This document shows, piece after piece, positions 44,317 through 51,787 of a stretch of DNA of 64,000 nucleotides. Source of the DNA: Planctellipticum variicoloris (GTDB lineage: Bacteria > Planctomycetota > Planctomycetia > Planctomycetales > Planctomycetaceae); contig NZ_CP130886.1 of assembly GCF_030622045.1 (NCBI RefSeq), positions 5,340,001-5,404,000 of the forward strand, in the 5' to 3' direction. The translations under genes were made by a program, and so were the position numbers. Position 1 is the stretch's first letter. Every line of letters begins with the position of its first letter. The notes beneath the pieces were generated by a model that saw nothing but the letters and a program-made list of their open reading frames with translations, was not told the DNA's origin and ran no database searches.

Positions 44317-44781
44317 AAGCGAGACAGTCGATTGTCGGGCGTACTTCACGTTTTGCTCCACATGGCGGAGCAGGATGGTCCTGTCACATCGGAAGTCCTG
44401 GCCAAGGCGATGGACACCAACCCGGTGGTGATTCGGCGAACCATGGCCGGGCTGCGAAAGCAGGGTTATGTGCGATCGGAGAAAGGGCATGGCGGGGGCT
44501 GGACGTTGGCGGCCGACCTTTCGAAGGTGACTCTGCGAGACATTTATGCCGCACTCGGCAGTCCCGCGTTGCTCGCCATCGGTCACCGGACGGAATCCCC
44601 CGGTTGCCTGGTTGAACAGGCGGTGAATGCTGCTCTCTGCCAGGCGTTCGAGGATGCCGAGAAACAACTCCTTTCGCGCCTCGGTGAAGTGACGCTCGCC
44701 ATGCTGAGTGCCGACTTACATGCACGGCTGGTTGCTCGGGGCGAGTCTCGCAGTCTTGAGGAGCACGTTCATGCCTCCTGA
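44305..44781 (+). CDS. Rrf2-family transcriptional regulator
   Basis: A 158-residue protein: GVLHVLLHMAEQDGPVTSEV, LAKAMDTNPVVIRRTMAGLRKQGYV is the winged helix-turn-helix and SEKGHGGGWTLAADLSKVTL the wing, a pattern close to YwnA-like Rrf2 regulators. Only two Cys remain (SPGCLVEQAVNAALC), one fewer than iron-sulfur-binding IscR/NsrR, so a cluster is unlikely. It overlaps the next methyltransferase gene by 11 bases and probably regulates it. Start could be 44305 or 44314. Confidence 0.85.
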   Translation: MSYMKRDSRLSGVLHVLLHMAEQDGPVTSEVLAKAMDTNPVVIRRTMAGLRKQGYVRSEKGHGGGWTLAADLSKVTLRDIYAALGSPALLAIGHRTESPGCLVEQAVNAALCQAFEDAEKQLLSRLGEVTLAMLSADLHARLVARGESRSLEEHVHAS

Positions 44782-45466
44782 GTCGTCCAACACACCATTT
44801 GCATTCTCGGATCCTGAGTTCGTCGCTCAATATGTTGAGGGGCCGCCACGATTTGTGCCCGGCTTTGCCGATCTGCACCGCATGTCGGCAATTCTGCTGG
44901 CCGAGAGCGCGCCTCAAGCTGCGCGGATCTTGGTCCTGGGGGCTGGCGGAGGCCTGGAACTGAAGGCGTTTGCGGAAAGGCATCCCAACTGGGAGTTCGA
45001 CGGTATCGACCCGGCTTCGGAGATGCTCCAACTGGCCAGGAAGACCCTCGGGCCGCTGGAATCTCAGGTTCGGCTCCATACAGGCTACATCGACGATGCG
45101 CCGGAAGGACCGTTCGACGGCGCAACGTGCCTGCTGACCCTGCACTTTCTGGATTCGGAGGAGCGGCGGCGGACGCTGGCTGAAGTTCGACGCCGTCTCA
45201 AACGTGGTGCGCCGTTTGTCACCGTTCATGCCAGCCTTCCCCACGGCGACGACGAGCGTGCCCGGTGGCTCGCACGATACGCCGCGTTTGCGAAGAGTTC
45301 GGGCGTTGATTCCGAACAGGCGGAAACTGCGCGACGGGGTGTTCAATCGGGCGTGACGATACTCGCTCCGGAACAGGATGAAGCGATGTTGCGCGGAGTC
45401 GGGTTTTCGAATGTCGGCCTGTTCTACGCCGGCTTTGTCCTTCGCGGCTGGGTGGCGTACGCCTGA
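44771..45466 (+). CDS. SAM-dependent methyltransferase (class I)
   Basis: A 231-residue protein with a Rossmann-like core: RILVLGAGGGLELKAFAERH (SAM-binding GxGxG-like), FDGIDPASEMLQLARKTLG, DGATCLLTLHFLDSEERRRT and a C-terminal LFYAGFVLRGWVAYA. ATG at 44771 (MPPESSN) follows GAGGAG and overlaps the stop of the Rrf2 gene. Substrate unknown; a regulator-methyltransferase pair suggests an inducible modification or resistance function. Confidence 0.8.
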   Translation: MPPESSNTPFAFSDPEFVAQYVEGPPRFVPGFADLHRMSAILLAESAPQAARILVLGAGGGLELKAFAERHPNWEFDGIDPASEMLQLARKTLGPLESQVRLHTGYIDDAPEGPFDGATCLLTLHFLDSEERRRTLAEVRRRLKRGAPFVTVHASLPHGDDERARWLARYAAFAKSSGVDSEQAETARRGVQSGVTILAPEQDEAMLRGVGFSNVGLFYAGFVLRGWVAYA

Positions 45467-45550
45467 TCCGCGCCTGAATTGATGAATGGGAGGGTCGTCG
45501 CCGAACTGCTGGCGCGTCCCACAGAGAGTCGCATCGACGGTGGCGATCGC

Positions 45551-46306
45551 ATGAAGAACAGTGTCATTCTATTGCTCGTTTTCGGGCTGGCAGCCTGCAC
45601 CGCAGGGTGCGGCCGGCCGAAGGAGGCTTTCGTGGCGGGAGTCAACAACGACGCGGCCAGCAATCGGGAGCCCTGGCAACGAGGAGCGCCCGGCCGGGCA
45701 GCGCATGCCAAGCATGGAGATCACGGACATCATCACGGCTTTGCCAACCCTGCGGAACTTGCGAAGACGTGGAACGATCCTGAACGGGACACGTGGCAGC
45801 ACCCGGAGGAAATCGTCGCGGCGCTGGCTCTGAAGCCGGGGATGACGGTCGCAGACATTGGTGCAGGGACGGGTTATATGGCGGTCCGCCTCAGCCGTGC
45901 GGTAGGCAAAGAGGGGACGGTTATCGCCATCGACGCCGAGGCGGCGATGATCAATTATCTGGCGAGTCGCCGAGATGACCTGGGGCCGGCGGAGATCGTG
46001 CCGCGGAAGGTGGGCATGGACGATCCTGAGTTACAGTCCGACAGCGTGGAGTGCGTGTTGACTCTGGACACCTGGCACCACATTCGGGGGCGGGAAGCCT
46101 ACGCCCGGAAGGTTCACGAGGGGCTGAAGCGGGGGGGGCGATTTGTCGTGGTGGATTGGGAGGTGGATGCCGATTCGGGGCCGCCTGCTGAGATGCGAAT
46201 TGGATCGGGGCGAGTCATGAAGGAACTCGAACTGGCGGGCTTTCGGGGGGAGATTGTGACTGAGTCGATGCCGCGACATTACATGGTCGTCGGACACAAG
46301 GACTGA
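45551..46306 (+). CDS. Lipoprotein SAM-dependent methyltransferase with His-rich linker
   Basis: A 251-residue protein. A lipoprotein signal (MKNSVILLLVFGLAACTAGC) precedes a linker containing HAKHGDHGHHHG and then a methyltransferase core (MTVADIGAGTGYMAVRLSRA, VIAIDAEAAMINYL, ECVLTLDTWHHIRGREAYAR, GLKRGGRFVVVDWEVD). The unusual combination of lipid anchor, His-rich metal-binding-like stretch and SAM enzyme raises the possibility of a periplasmic role, where SAM would not normally be available; alternatively the signal keeps the enzyme at the membrane. ATG at 45551. Confidence 0.75.
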   Translation: MKNSVILLLVFGLAACTAGCGRPKEAFVAGVNNDAASNREPWQRGAPGRAAHAKHGDHGHHHGFANPAELAKTWNDPERDTWQHPEEIVAALALKPGMTVADIGAGTGYMAVRLSRAVGKEGTVIAIDAEAAMINYLASRRDDLGPAEIVPRKVGMDDPELQSDSVECVLTLDTWHHIRGREAYARKVHEGLKRGGRFVVVDWEVDADSGPPAEMRIGSGRVMKELELAGFRGEIVTESMPRHYMVVGHKD

Positions 46307-46323
46307 CCGTTGATGCGGAAGGC

Positions 46324-46352
46324 GTGAATCCGCCAATGGTTGGCGGATTCAC
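46324..46352. terminator. Bidirectional hairpin between convergent genes
   Basis: GTGAATCCGCCAA and TTGGCGGATTCAC are perfect 13-bp arms around TGG. There is no T-run, so it is a terminator-like or processing hairpin rather than a classical rho-independent terminator. It sits between the lipoprotein methyltransferase and the convergent SRPBCC gene. Confidence 0.6.
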
Positions 46353-46440
46353 GGGCTTGGGCAAATCGAGTCCGGACGACAAGACTCGAGCCGCCCGGCG
46401 TGCAGCAGTCCGTCGAAATCATCCCGCCGACGGATGAGAT

Positions 46441-46899
46441 TCAAGGATTCGGGGCGTCGGGAATTTCGGGCTCGACGAGTTTGGCGAGGAGGATCAGGGA
46501 TTCCTGCCAGCCGAGATAACAGGCTTCGGGAGGAATTGCTTCGGGGACGCCTTCCTGCACGATGTGCACTTCGGTTCCGCAGGAGACTTTCCGGAGCGTG
46601 ATGGTGGTCTGCATTTCTCCGGGGAGGTTCGGGTCGTCGAACTCGTCGGTGTGCCGGATGCGTTCGTGCGGCGTCAGTTCGAGGTATTTACCGCCGAAGG
46701 AGTGGCTGTGGCCCGTGCCGAAATTCGTGAACGACATCCGGTAGCGGCCGTTGACGGTGGCGTCGAGTTCGTGAACTTTGCCGGTGAAGCCGTTGGGGGG
46801 CAGCCACTTGACCATCGCGTCCGCGTCGAGGAATGCGCGATAGAGCTTTTCGGGGGAGGTGTTGAAGACGCGGTGAAGTCGGATCGTGTTGGTTGGCAT
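46441..46899 (-). CDS. SRPBCC / AHSA1-type protein
   Basis: A 152-residue protein with the START-like pattern: IRLHRVFNTSPEKLYRAFLD, MVKWLPPNGFTGKVHELDA, GRYRMSFTNFGTGHSHSFGG, KYLELTPHERIRHTDEFDDP and LPGEMQTTITLRKVSCGTEV, then GYLGWQESLILLAKLVEPEI. Belongs to the Aha1-homologue group of hydrophobic-ligand-binding proteins. ATG at 46899 follows GGAG. Ligand unknown. Confidence 0.88.
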   Translation of the reverse strand: MPTNTIRLHRVFNTSPEKLYRAFLDADAMVKWLPPNGFTGKVHELDATVNGRYRMSFTNFGTGHSHSFGGKYLELTPHERIRHTDEFDDPNLPGEMQTTITLRKVSCGTEVHIVQEGVPEAIPPEACYLGWQESLILLAKLVEPEIPDAPNP

Positions 46900-47352
46900 G
46901 AGCGATGCTCCGGATTGGCGGCGGCTGGGAATCACGACGAACGCGCCGGATCCCGTTCTGCCGTTGCGCGACGTTGCCGATCCCGATTGGAGCGGTCGGC
47001 GGAGAGCGGGTCAAGGCTTGTGATGACTGGACAGTTTTCGATGTCTCGACGGGATGGCTGAAGCCGAGTCATCGTCGGTTCGTTGCGGTGATCCGATTGC
47101 GGATTGTCGGCGGAGTTCGGACGAAGCGGCTCTCCGCGGCAATGGTCGTTGGGAACGGCCTGCATGGAGTTCAATCTGCGACTTCTCATGGCAGCGTTGG
47201 AGCGGAGTCTGAGGAGGGCTGATTTCAGAGCAGCCCACTCGCTGAGTCGCTGAGGGAATACGGAGGACGCAGCGAAGGGTGAGACGGTGGTGTCCGCGGC
47301 GGGTGAAGCACATGGACCATCATTGTGACGTTGCGAACGTCGACGAGTGGAA
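46900..47352. other. 453 bp gap, no gene seen
   Basis: Short open frames only, with no family-like content; sits upstream (on the minus strand) of the SRPBCC gene and downstream of the next minus-strand gene. Confidence 0.4.
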
Positions 47353-47697
47353 TCACTCTGCGGGATTTTGGCGCAGTTTCTCGGGCGCGATTCCGTTGGC
47401 GAGAGCTTCGACCTTGGCCCAGTCGATGATGCGTCGGTGGAACGCCCTGTTGTGGTTGAGCGTGCGAAGCCAGCGGATGTCGCGGGCGAGCACGCCTGCC
47501 GCCATGCCCGCCGCGAAGATCCCGAGAGTTCGCCACTCCGGCGACCGGGTCTGGAATGTCAACCCGATGGAACCGCTCAGAATGATGAGGACTGCCAGAT
47601 ATCGCACCCGCGACTGCCAGAGCAATGCGAGAACTGACTGATCGCGATCTCGCCGGGCCAGGAGGTGGCGAGCGAGCTCTTGCTCATCCGTTGCCAT
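47353..47697 (-). CDS. Small two-segment membrane protein, unknown function
   Basis: A 114-residue protein with a basic N-terminal helix (LARHLLARRDRDQSVLALLW), two hydrophobic segments (about 32-48, LAVLIILSGSIGLTF; 57-72, LGIFAAGMAAGVLA) and a basic tail. ATG at 47697 has only a weak GGAAC upstream. No family recognised; codon use looks like that of neighbours, so it is probably real. Confidence 0.55.
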   Translation of the reverse strand: MATDEQELARHLLARRDRDQSVLALLWQSRVRYLAVLIILSGSIGLTFQTRSPEWRTLGIFAAGMAAGVLARDIRWLRTLNHNRAFHRRIIDWAKVEALANGIAPEKLRQNPAE

Positions 47698-47904
47698 GAA
47701 GGTTCCGAACGGCGGGAGGGTCGGAATCCGATGAACTGGTCGTCGCGAACAGCAGACCGCACAGAACGTGCGCCGTCAATGGGGGCACGCCTCATCGTCC
47801 TCAGGTCGCGAGCCCATTGCATGCCGTGGGCGTCGGCTGCATGTAACGAGAGCGCAACCGACGGCACAGTCGATGACTGTCCGCCATTCTTGGGAATTTG
47901 CCAC

Positions 47905-47944
47905 TTGACAGCTCAAGTTCTACGGAATTAGTATTAACGTTAAT
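47905..47944 (+). promoter_or_regulatory. Candidate promoter with perfect palindrome over the start codon
   Basis: TTGACA (47905-47910) and TAGTAT (47929-47934) are 18 bp apart. ATTAACGTTAAT (47933-47944) is a perfect 12-bp palindrome whose end overlaps the ATG at 47943. If this is the promoter, the message would be nearly leaderless. Confidence 0.4.
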
Positions 47945-48293
47945 GGGTGCCACGTTCGCTACTTTCTTGATCTCCCTGATGCTCGTCGGAAATTCCGTCG
48001 GCGGCGGGGAGGCCGTGTCGTGCGAGCTGAGCTTGTCCGCAGAGGGCGAGCGCGCATCGAGCCTTGCGAGCGCACCCGACTCCAGACCGATCGCACGTCT
48101 CCTGGCGGGGCGGTGTGATGTGACGGAGTCGGCCGAGAGTAGTCGCTCCGGGCCGAATCAACTGCGAAAAGTGGATGCGCAGGCTCCCGGATGGGTGGCG
48201 ACGCCTCAGCCCGTGTCGGTTTGCTGTGCGGTCGACGAGCCGCAGCAGCGGCATCTGCCTGCCGACGCCGCTCCTTGCGTGCTGCGCGTCTAA
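47943..48293 (+). CDS. Hypothetical small secreted protein
   Basis: A possible 116-residue protein beginning MGATFATFLISLMLVGNSVG, which looks like a signal sequence; the mature part has seven Cys-free stretches and several Ser/Ala-rich ones but no family. There is no Shine-Dalgarno; the call depends on the candidate promoter immediately upstream. A minus-strand frame overlaps it and is not better supported. Treat as tentative. Confidence 0.3.
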   Translation: MGATFATFLISLMLVGNSVGGGEAVSCELSLSAEGERASSLASAPDSRPIARLLAGRCDVTESAESSRSGPNQLRKVDAQAPGWVATPQPVSVCCAVDEPQQRHLPADAAPCVLRV

Positions 48294-48601
48294 ACGCGGT
48301 CGTCGCAAGTTCTCCGCCGGCGTTTCCATGCGCCAGGACCCCGATTCCGGGGTCGTTCGCACCCTTATTCCGCTGACGAATGAGGCGTATGCATCGACTC
48401 GTCCGGGGTTTGCGTCTGGGACACTAGTGGTCTAGTGATTCTGGTCGACCATCACGGGCCAGAACTCCGACGCGACGGTCGATCGCGCTGCGCCTTCGTG
48501 CGAACCGATCGGTTGCCGTCGGTCGGCGTTGGCATTGGGTCGGCCTGCTTGGCGACATCAAATAGCCGTCTCACACCTCTCTTCCAGGAAAGTTCGCGCT
48601 C
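48294..48601. other. 308 bp upstream of the exbB gene, no gene seen
   Basis: Contains GGAAAG (48587-48592), the ribosome binding site of exbB. The promoter for the exbB-exbD cluster is expected here but no convincing -35/-10 pair was found. Confidence 0.4.
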
Positions 48602-49405
48602 ATGGGTTTGCTTCTGCCCTCGAATCGCACTGCTTCGTGGTTCTGCCTGTTCCTGGTACTGGCAGCGGCGGCGACTCCGTCGTGGCACGCGTCGGCGCGT
48701 GCTCAGGAGACGCAGCCTCCATCCGCCGCTCCGGCTGCTGCAACGCCCTCCGGCGAATCTGCGGAGTCCCAGTCCTCGCTGATGTGGCTGATCGAAACAT
48801 CGGGCTGGATCGGCCTGGTGCTCCTGATTTTGTCGATCTACTTTCTGGCCAAAGTGATTCAGCTCTTCCTGGTCTTGCGGCCGGAAGTCGTCGCCCCCGA
48901 GGCGCTGTCGCAGCAATTCGGAACATTGCTGCAATCGCGGGACTTTAACGGGATCTTTAAGTCCGCCAAGGAGAGCGAGTCGGCTCTGGGGGCGATGGTC
49001 TCCGCCGGCCTGCTGGAGATGCAGTCGGGGATCGATCCGGCCCGGGAGGCGGTCGAGCGCGTCGGCGAACTCACCACGATCGAGATGGAGAAGAGCATCA
49101 GCATGCTGGCGGTGCTGGGATCGCTCGGACCGATGATCGGTCTGCTCGGGACGCTGAAAGGGATGATCGCCAGCTTCAGCGTGATCGCCATGTCCGATAC
49201 ACAGCTCAGGCCCAGCGAGGTTGCGGGCGGGATCTCGGAAGCGCTGGTCCTCACGTTCGAAGGCGTCGGACTGTCCGTTCCTGCGATCTACTTCTTCGCG
49301 CTTTTCAAGAACCGCGTGGCATCGCTGGCGACCGGCGCTCAGTTTCAAGCGGACGATCTGATCCGGCAGGTTTATGCCGCGGCCCGCAGCAAGACCGCCG
49401 GCTGA
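48602..49405 (+). CDS. exbB: ExbB/TolQ/MotA-type proton channel
   Basis: A 267-residue protein with signal-like N-terminus (to about residue 34), a Pro/Ala/Ser linker, then membrane segments at about 60-83, 175-195 and 212-235 with MEKSISMLAVLGSLGPMIGL and LLGTLKGMIASFSVIA, the conserved channel helices. Forms the proton-driven motor complex with ExbD to energise outer-membrane transport or motility-like work. First gene of a four-gene series. Confidence 0.9.
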   Translation: MGLLLPSNRTASWFCLFLVLAAAATPSWHASARAQETQPPSAAPAAATPSGESAESQSSLMWLIETSGWIGLVLLILSIYFLAKVIQLFLVLRPEVVAPEALSQQFGTLLQSRDFNGIFKSAKESESALGAMVSAGLLEMQSGIDPAREAVERVGELTTIEMEKSISMLAVLGSLGPMIGLLGTLKGMIASFSVIAMSDTQLRPSEVAGGISEALVLTFEGVGLSVPAIYFFALFKNRVASLATGAQFQADDLIRQVYAAARSKTAG

Positions 49406-49442
49406 GTCGGGCGCCTGAAACATTCTGAAAAGGAGCGCTGCG

Positions 49443-49889
49443 ATGTCGGCTCACAACAGCGAAGGCGCAGAGCCCAATCTGACGCCAATCCTGGACATGG
49501 TCTTCCAACTGGTCACCTTTTTCATGCTGGTGATCAACTTCAAGGGGGCGACGCTGGATCTGTCGCTGAAGCTCCCCGTCCTGGGGTCAGCGCGGCCCCT
49601 GGACTCCCGGTCGGGGAAAGATCCAATCGTGCTCAACATCGATTCCGAGGGGGTCGTCAAAATCTTCGGCGCGCCGGTCGATCTCGATCAGTATCTCACG
49701 CGCGAAGCGCGGCTCCTCAGGTCGCTGCAGGGACCCGCCGCGGCGGCCGGCGCTCTCGACACGCCGGTCGTCATCCGGGCGGACCGATCCGTCACGTTTC
49801 ATCTGTTGAATCACGTGATCACGACGTGCCAGAAGCATGGCTTTTATCACTACCAGTTGAGCGCCATGACGCGCGAGGAGCAACGCTGA
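49443..49889 (+). CDS. exbD: ExbD/TolR-type protein 1
   Basis: A 148-residue protein: short cytoplasmic start, NLTPILDMVFQLVTFFMLVI (the membrane helix with the conserved Asp) and a periplasmic domain (PVVIRADRSVTFHLLNHVIT). ATG at 49443 follows AAAGGAG. One of two ExbD paralogues in a row. Confidence 0.9.
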   Translation: MSAHNSEGAEPNLTPILDMVFQLVTFFMLVINFKGATLDLSLKLPVLGSARPLDSRSGKDPIVLNIDSEGVVKIFGAPVDLDQYLTREARLLRSLQGPAAAAGALDTPVVIRADRSVTFHLLNHVITTCQKHGFYHYQLSAMTREEQR

Positions 49890-49890
49890 A

Positions 49891-50415
49891 ATGAAGCGCC
49901 GTCGCGTACGTCGTCGACATCGAGATACCGGAGAGGTGCAGCTCAACCTGGCGGCCATGCTGGACATGGCCTTTCAGTTGCTGACGTTTTTCATTCTGAC
50001 GTTTCGGCCAGCCCCGATCGAAGGGCAACTGGCGGTCAATCTTCCGCCTCCGGTCGTGCAGACGAAGGTGGAGGCCCCGTCCGACGCTTCCGACAGTGCG
50101 GGGAGCGGCGAAGACAGCCTGAAAACCATCTTCATACACGTGACAGCCGATGACGCCGGCGAGACGCAACAGGTGCGGATTGTCGACGGAGTGGTGTCGA
50201 ACGGCCCGTTGGACGATGCGCAGTTGCGGTCGATTCATCGCCGACTGGAATCGTTCTTCAGCATCGGAAAAGTCCCGTTTGATCGAGTCCAGATTGCGGT
50301 CGACGGACGCCTGCGCTACTCGGAACTGATGAAGCTCGTCGATGTGGCAACGCGGCAGAAGCTGGCCGACGGCACTTTCCTGCAGAAGATCAGTTTCATG
50401 GAGGCTGGTCCATAA
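49891..50415 (+). CDS. exbD: ExbD/TolR-type protein 2
   Basis: A 174-residue protein: basic N-terminus, LNLAAMLDMAFQLLTFFILT (membrane helix with the conserved Asp) and a longer periplasmic region with a Ser/Asp-rich linker. Begins 1 base after the preceding stop, so the two are coupled. Paired ExbDs suggest a heteromeric motor. Confidence 0.9.
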   Translation: MKRRRVRRRHRDTGEVQLNLAAMLDMAFQLLTFFILTFRPAPIEGQLAVNLPPPVVQTKVEAPSDASDSAGSGEDSLKTIFIHVTADDAGETQQVRIVDGVVSNGPLDDAQLRSIHRRLESFFSIGKVPFDRVQIAVDGRLRYSELMKLVDVATRQKLADGTFLQKISFMEAGP

Positions 50416-50520
50416 CGCTGCCGTCGGAGCCCGTCTGACGCGGAAGGCCGACTGGGCAAAGCAAGTTTCGACCGTTCGCCGAAAATGCCTTCGATTCCAT
50501 CCCGTTGCAAAGGCCTCATC

Positions 50521-51513
50521 ATGCGTTCGACACGAGTCCGTCCGTTTGGACAGTCGCTGGGACTGTCGCGCGTCTGGTCGTGCCTTCTGATGCTGATCCT
50601 GCTCGGGATGCTTTACTCTCAGTTTCGCCAACCCGGCATGTGGACCTGGCTGGCGACAACGACTCCCTCGGAACCTGCAGCATCCATTTCCAACGCACCA
50701 GCCGCGCCGGAGCACGTCGTCGCCGGCCCGAATGAGCAGAACCCCGAGGAAGTTGAGTCGCTGCAGGACGAACTGGCCGTCATGGAACAGCGCAGTCCGT
50801 TGCACTTCCGAGAAATGGCGGCGTACTGGCGGCTGCTTGGCTGGAGCCGAACCCGTTCGTCACAGGAGCTCGAACAGACGGCCCTGCGGGATGTGGCGTT
50901 CACGCAGTTGTGGGAAGACCCCGAGAAGTACCGGGGGAAGCTGATTCGGCTGAGGATGCACGTGCGACGGGTGCTGCAATACGAGCCCGCTGAGAATCCG
51001 CTAGGCGCACGGGAAGTGTATGAAGCCTGGGGCTGGACCGATGAATCGCGTTCTCTCCCGTATGTTGTTGTATTTCTGGACAAACCGGCGGGGTTGCCGC
51101 TGGGGACCGATATTCGCGGCGAAGTGGTTTTCGTGGGGTATTTCCTGAAAGTCATGTCGTATTCCGCCTTCGACAAGCAGCGCGGCGCGCCGCTGCTGGC
51201 AGGTCGAGTGCGACTGGTCGACACCGCTTCGACAGCACGGCCGCGTCCGGCCGATGAACTGGGCTGGCTGTTTTCCGGGCTGGTCGGGGTGGTGCTTGTG
51301 GCGTCCGCGGCCACGTGGATCTACCGAACAGGACGGAAGCCGCGTACTGACAGTCTGCAGCCAACGAATCCGCCGGATTTTGGCAGACTTGGCTCAGCAG
51401 ATCCCGGAATGAATGTCCTTCCCTGGATGAAGTCGTTGGATTCCGACGTCGGCGTTCACCCATCAATGGGGACGGAGAGCCCATCGTCCGTCTCGCCCGC
51501 CGCCGGCCAGTAG
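50521..51513 (+). CDS. Membrane protein of unknown function linked to ExbBD
   Basis: A 330-residue protein with a membrane segment at about 18-34 (LLMLILLGMLYSQF), an extracytoplasmic domain (residues about 90-235, with YRGKLIRLRMHVRRVLQY and PYVVVFLDKPAGLPLGTDIR, an OB-like beta pattern), and a second membrane segment about 245-264 (FSGLVGVVLVASAATWIY). It follows the second exbD by about 105 bp on the same strand. I do not recognise the family. ATG at 50521 follows AAAGG; 50485 is an alternative start. Confidence 0.7.
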   Translation: MRSTRVRPFGQSLGLSRVWSCLLMLILLGMLYSQFRQPGMWTWLATTTPSEPAASISNAPAAPEHVVAGPNEQNPEEVESLQDELAVMEQRSPLHFREMAAYWRLLGWSRTRSSQELEQTALRDVAFTQLWEDPEKYRGKLIRLRMHVRRVLQYEPAENPLGAREVYEAWGWTDESRSLPYVVVFLDKPAGLPLGTDIRGEVVFVGYFLKVMSYSAFDKQRGAPLLAGRVRLVDTASTARPRPADELGWLFSGLVGVVLVASAATWIYRTGRKPRTDSLQPTNPPDFGRLGSADPGMNVLPWMKSLDSDVGVHPSMGTESPSSVSPAAGQ

Positions 51514-51787
51514 CTTGTGGCGTGCCATATCCGCCGTGCATCTCGGCAGCCCGCCATCCCGGCGCGATGGCATCAAGGAAATTTCGCGGCCGACACATGG
51601 CGAACGTCCTGCAGCGACATTCGGAGGTCGCCTGACCGCAGCATTCAACCACTTCTTCACTGCGATACGTCGAGGAGAGTTGCTCCCTTCGAGATCGCCT
51701 GATCGTCTTGCGACCTGGAAAGAATCCTTCCCCCGCCGGCCGGGAAAACAGCTAGAATCCGGATCCGGTTCACGGGAGATCTGCGGA

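Noticed and set aside
47940-48362. Minus-strand frame of 140 codons overlapping the small secreted-protein candidate
   Set aside because: Arg/His/Gly-rich with no signal, motif or ribosome binding site.
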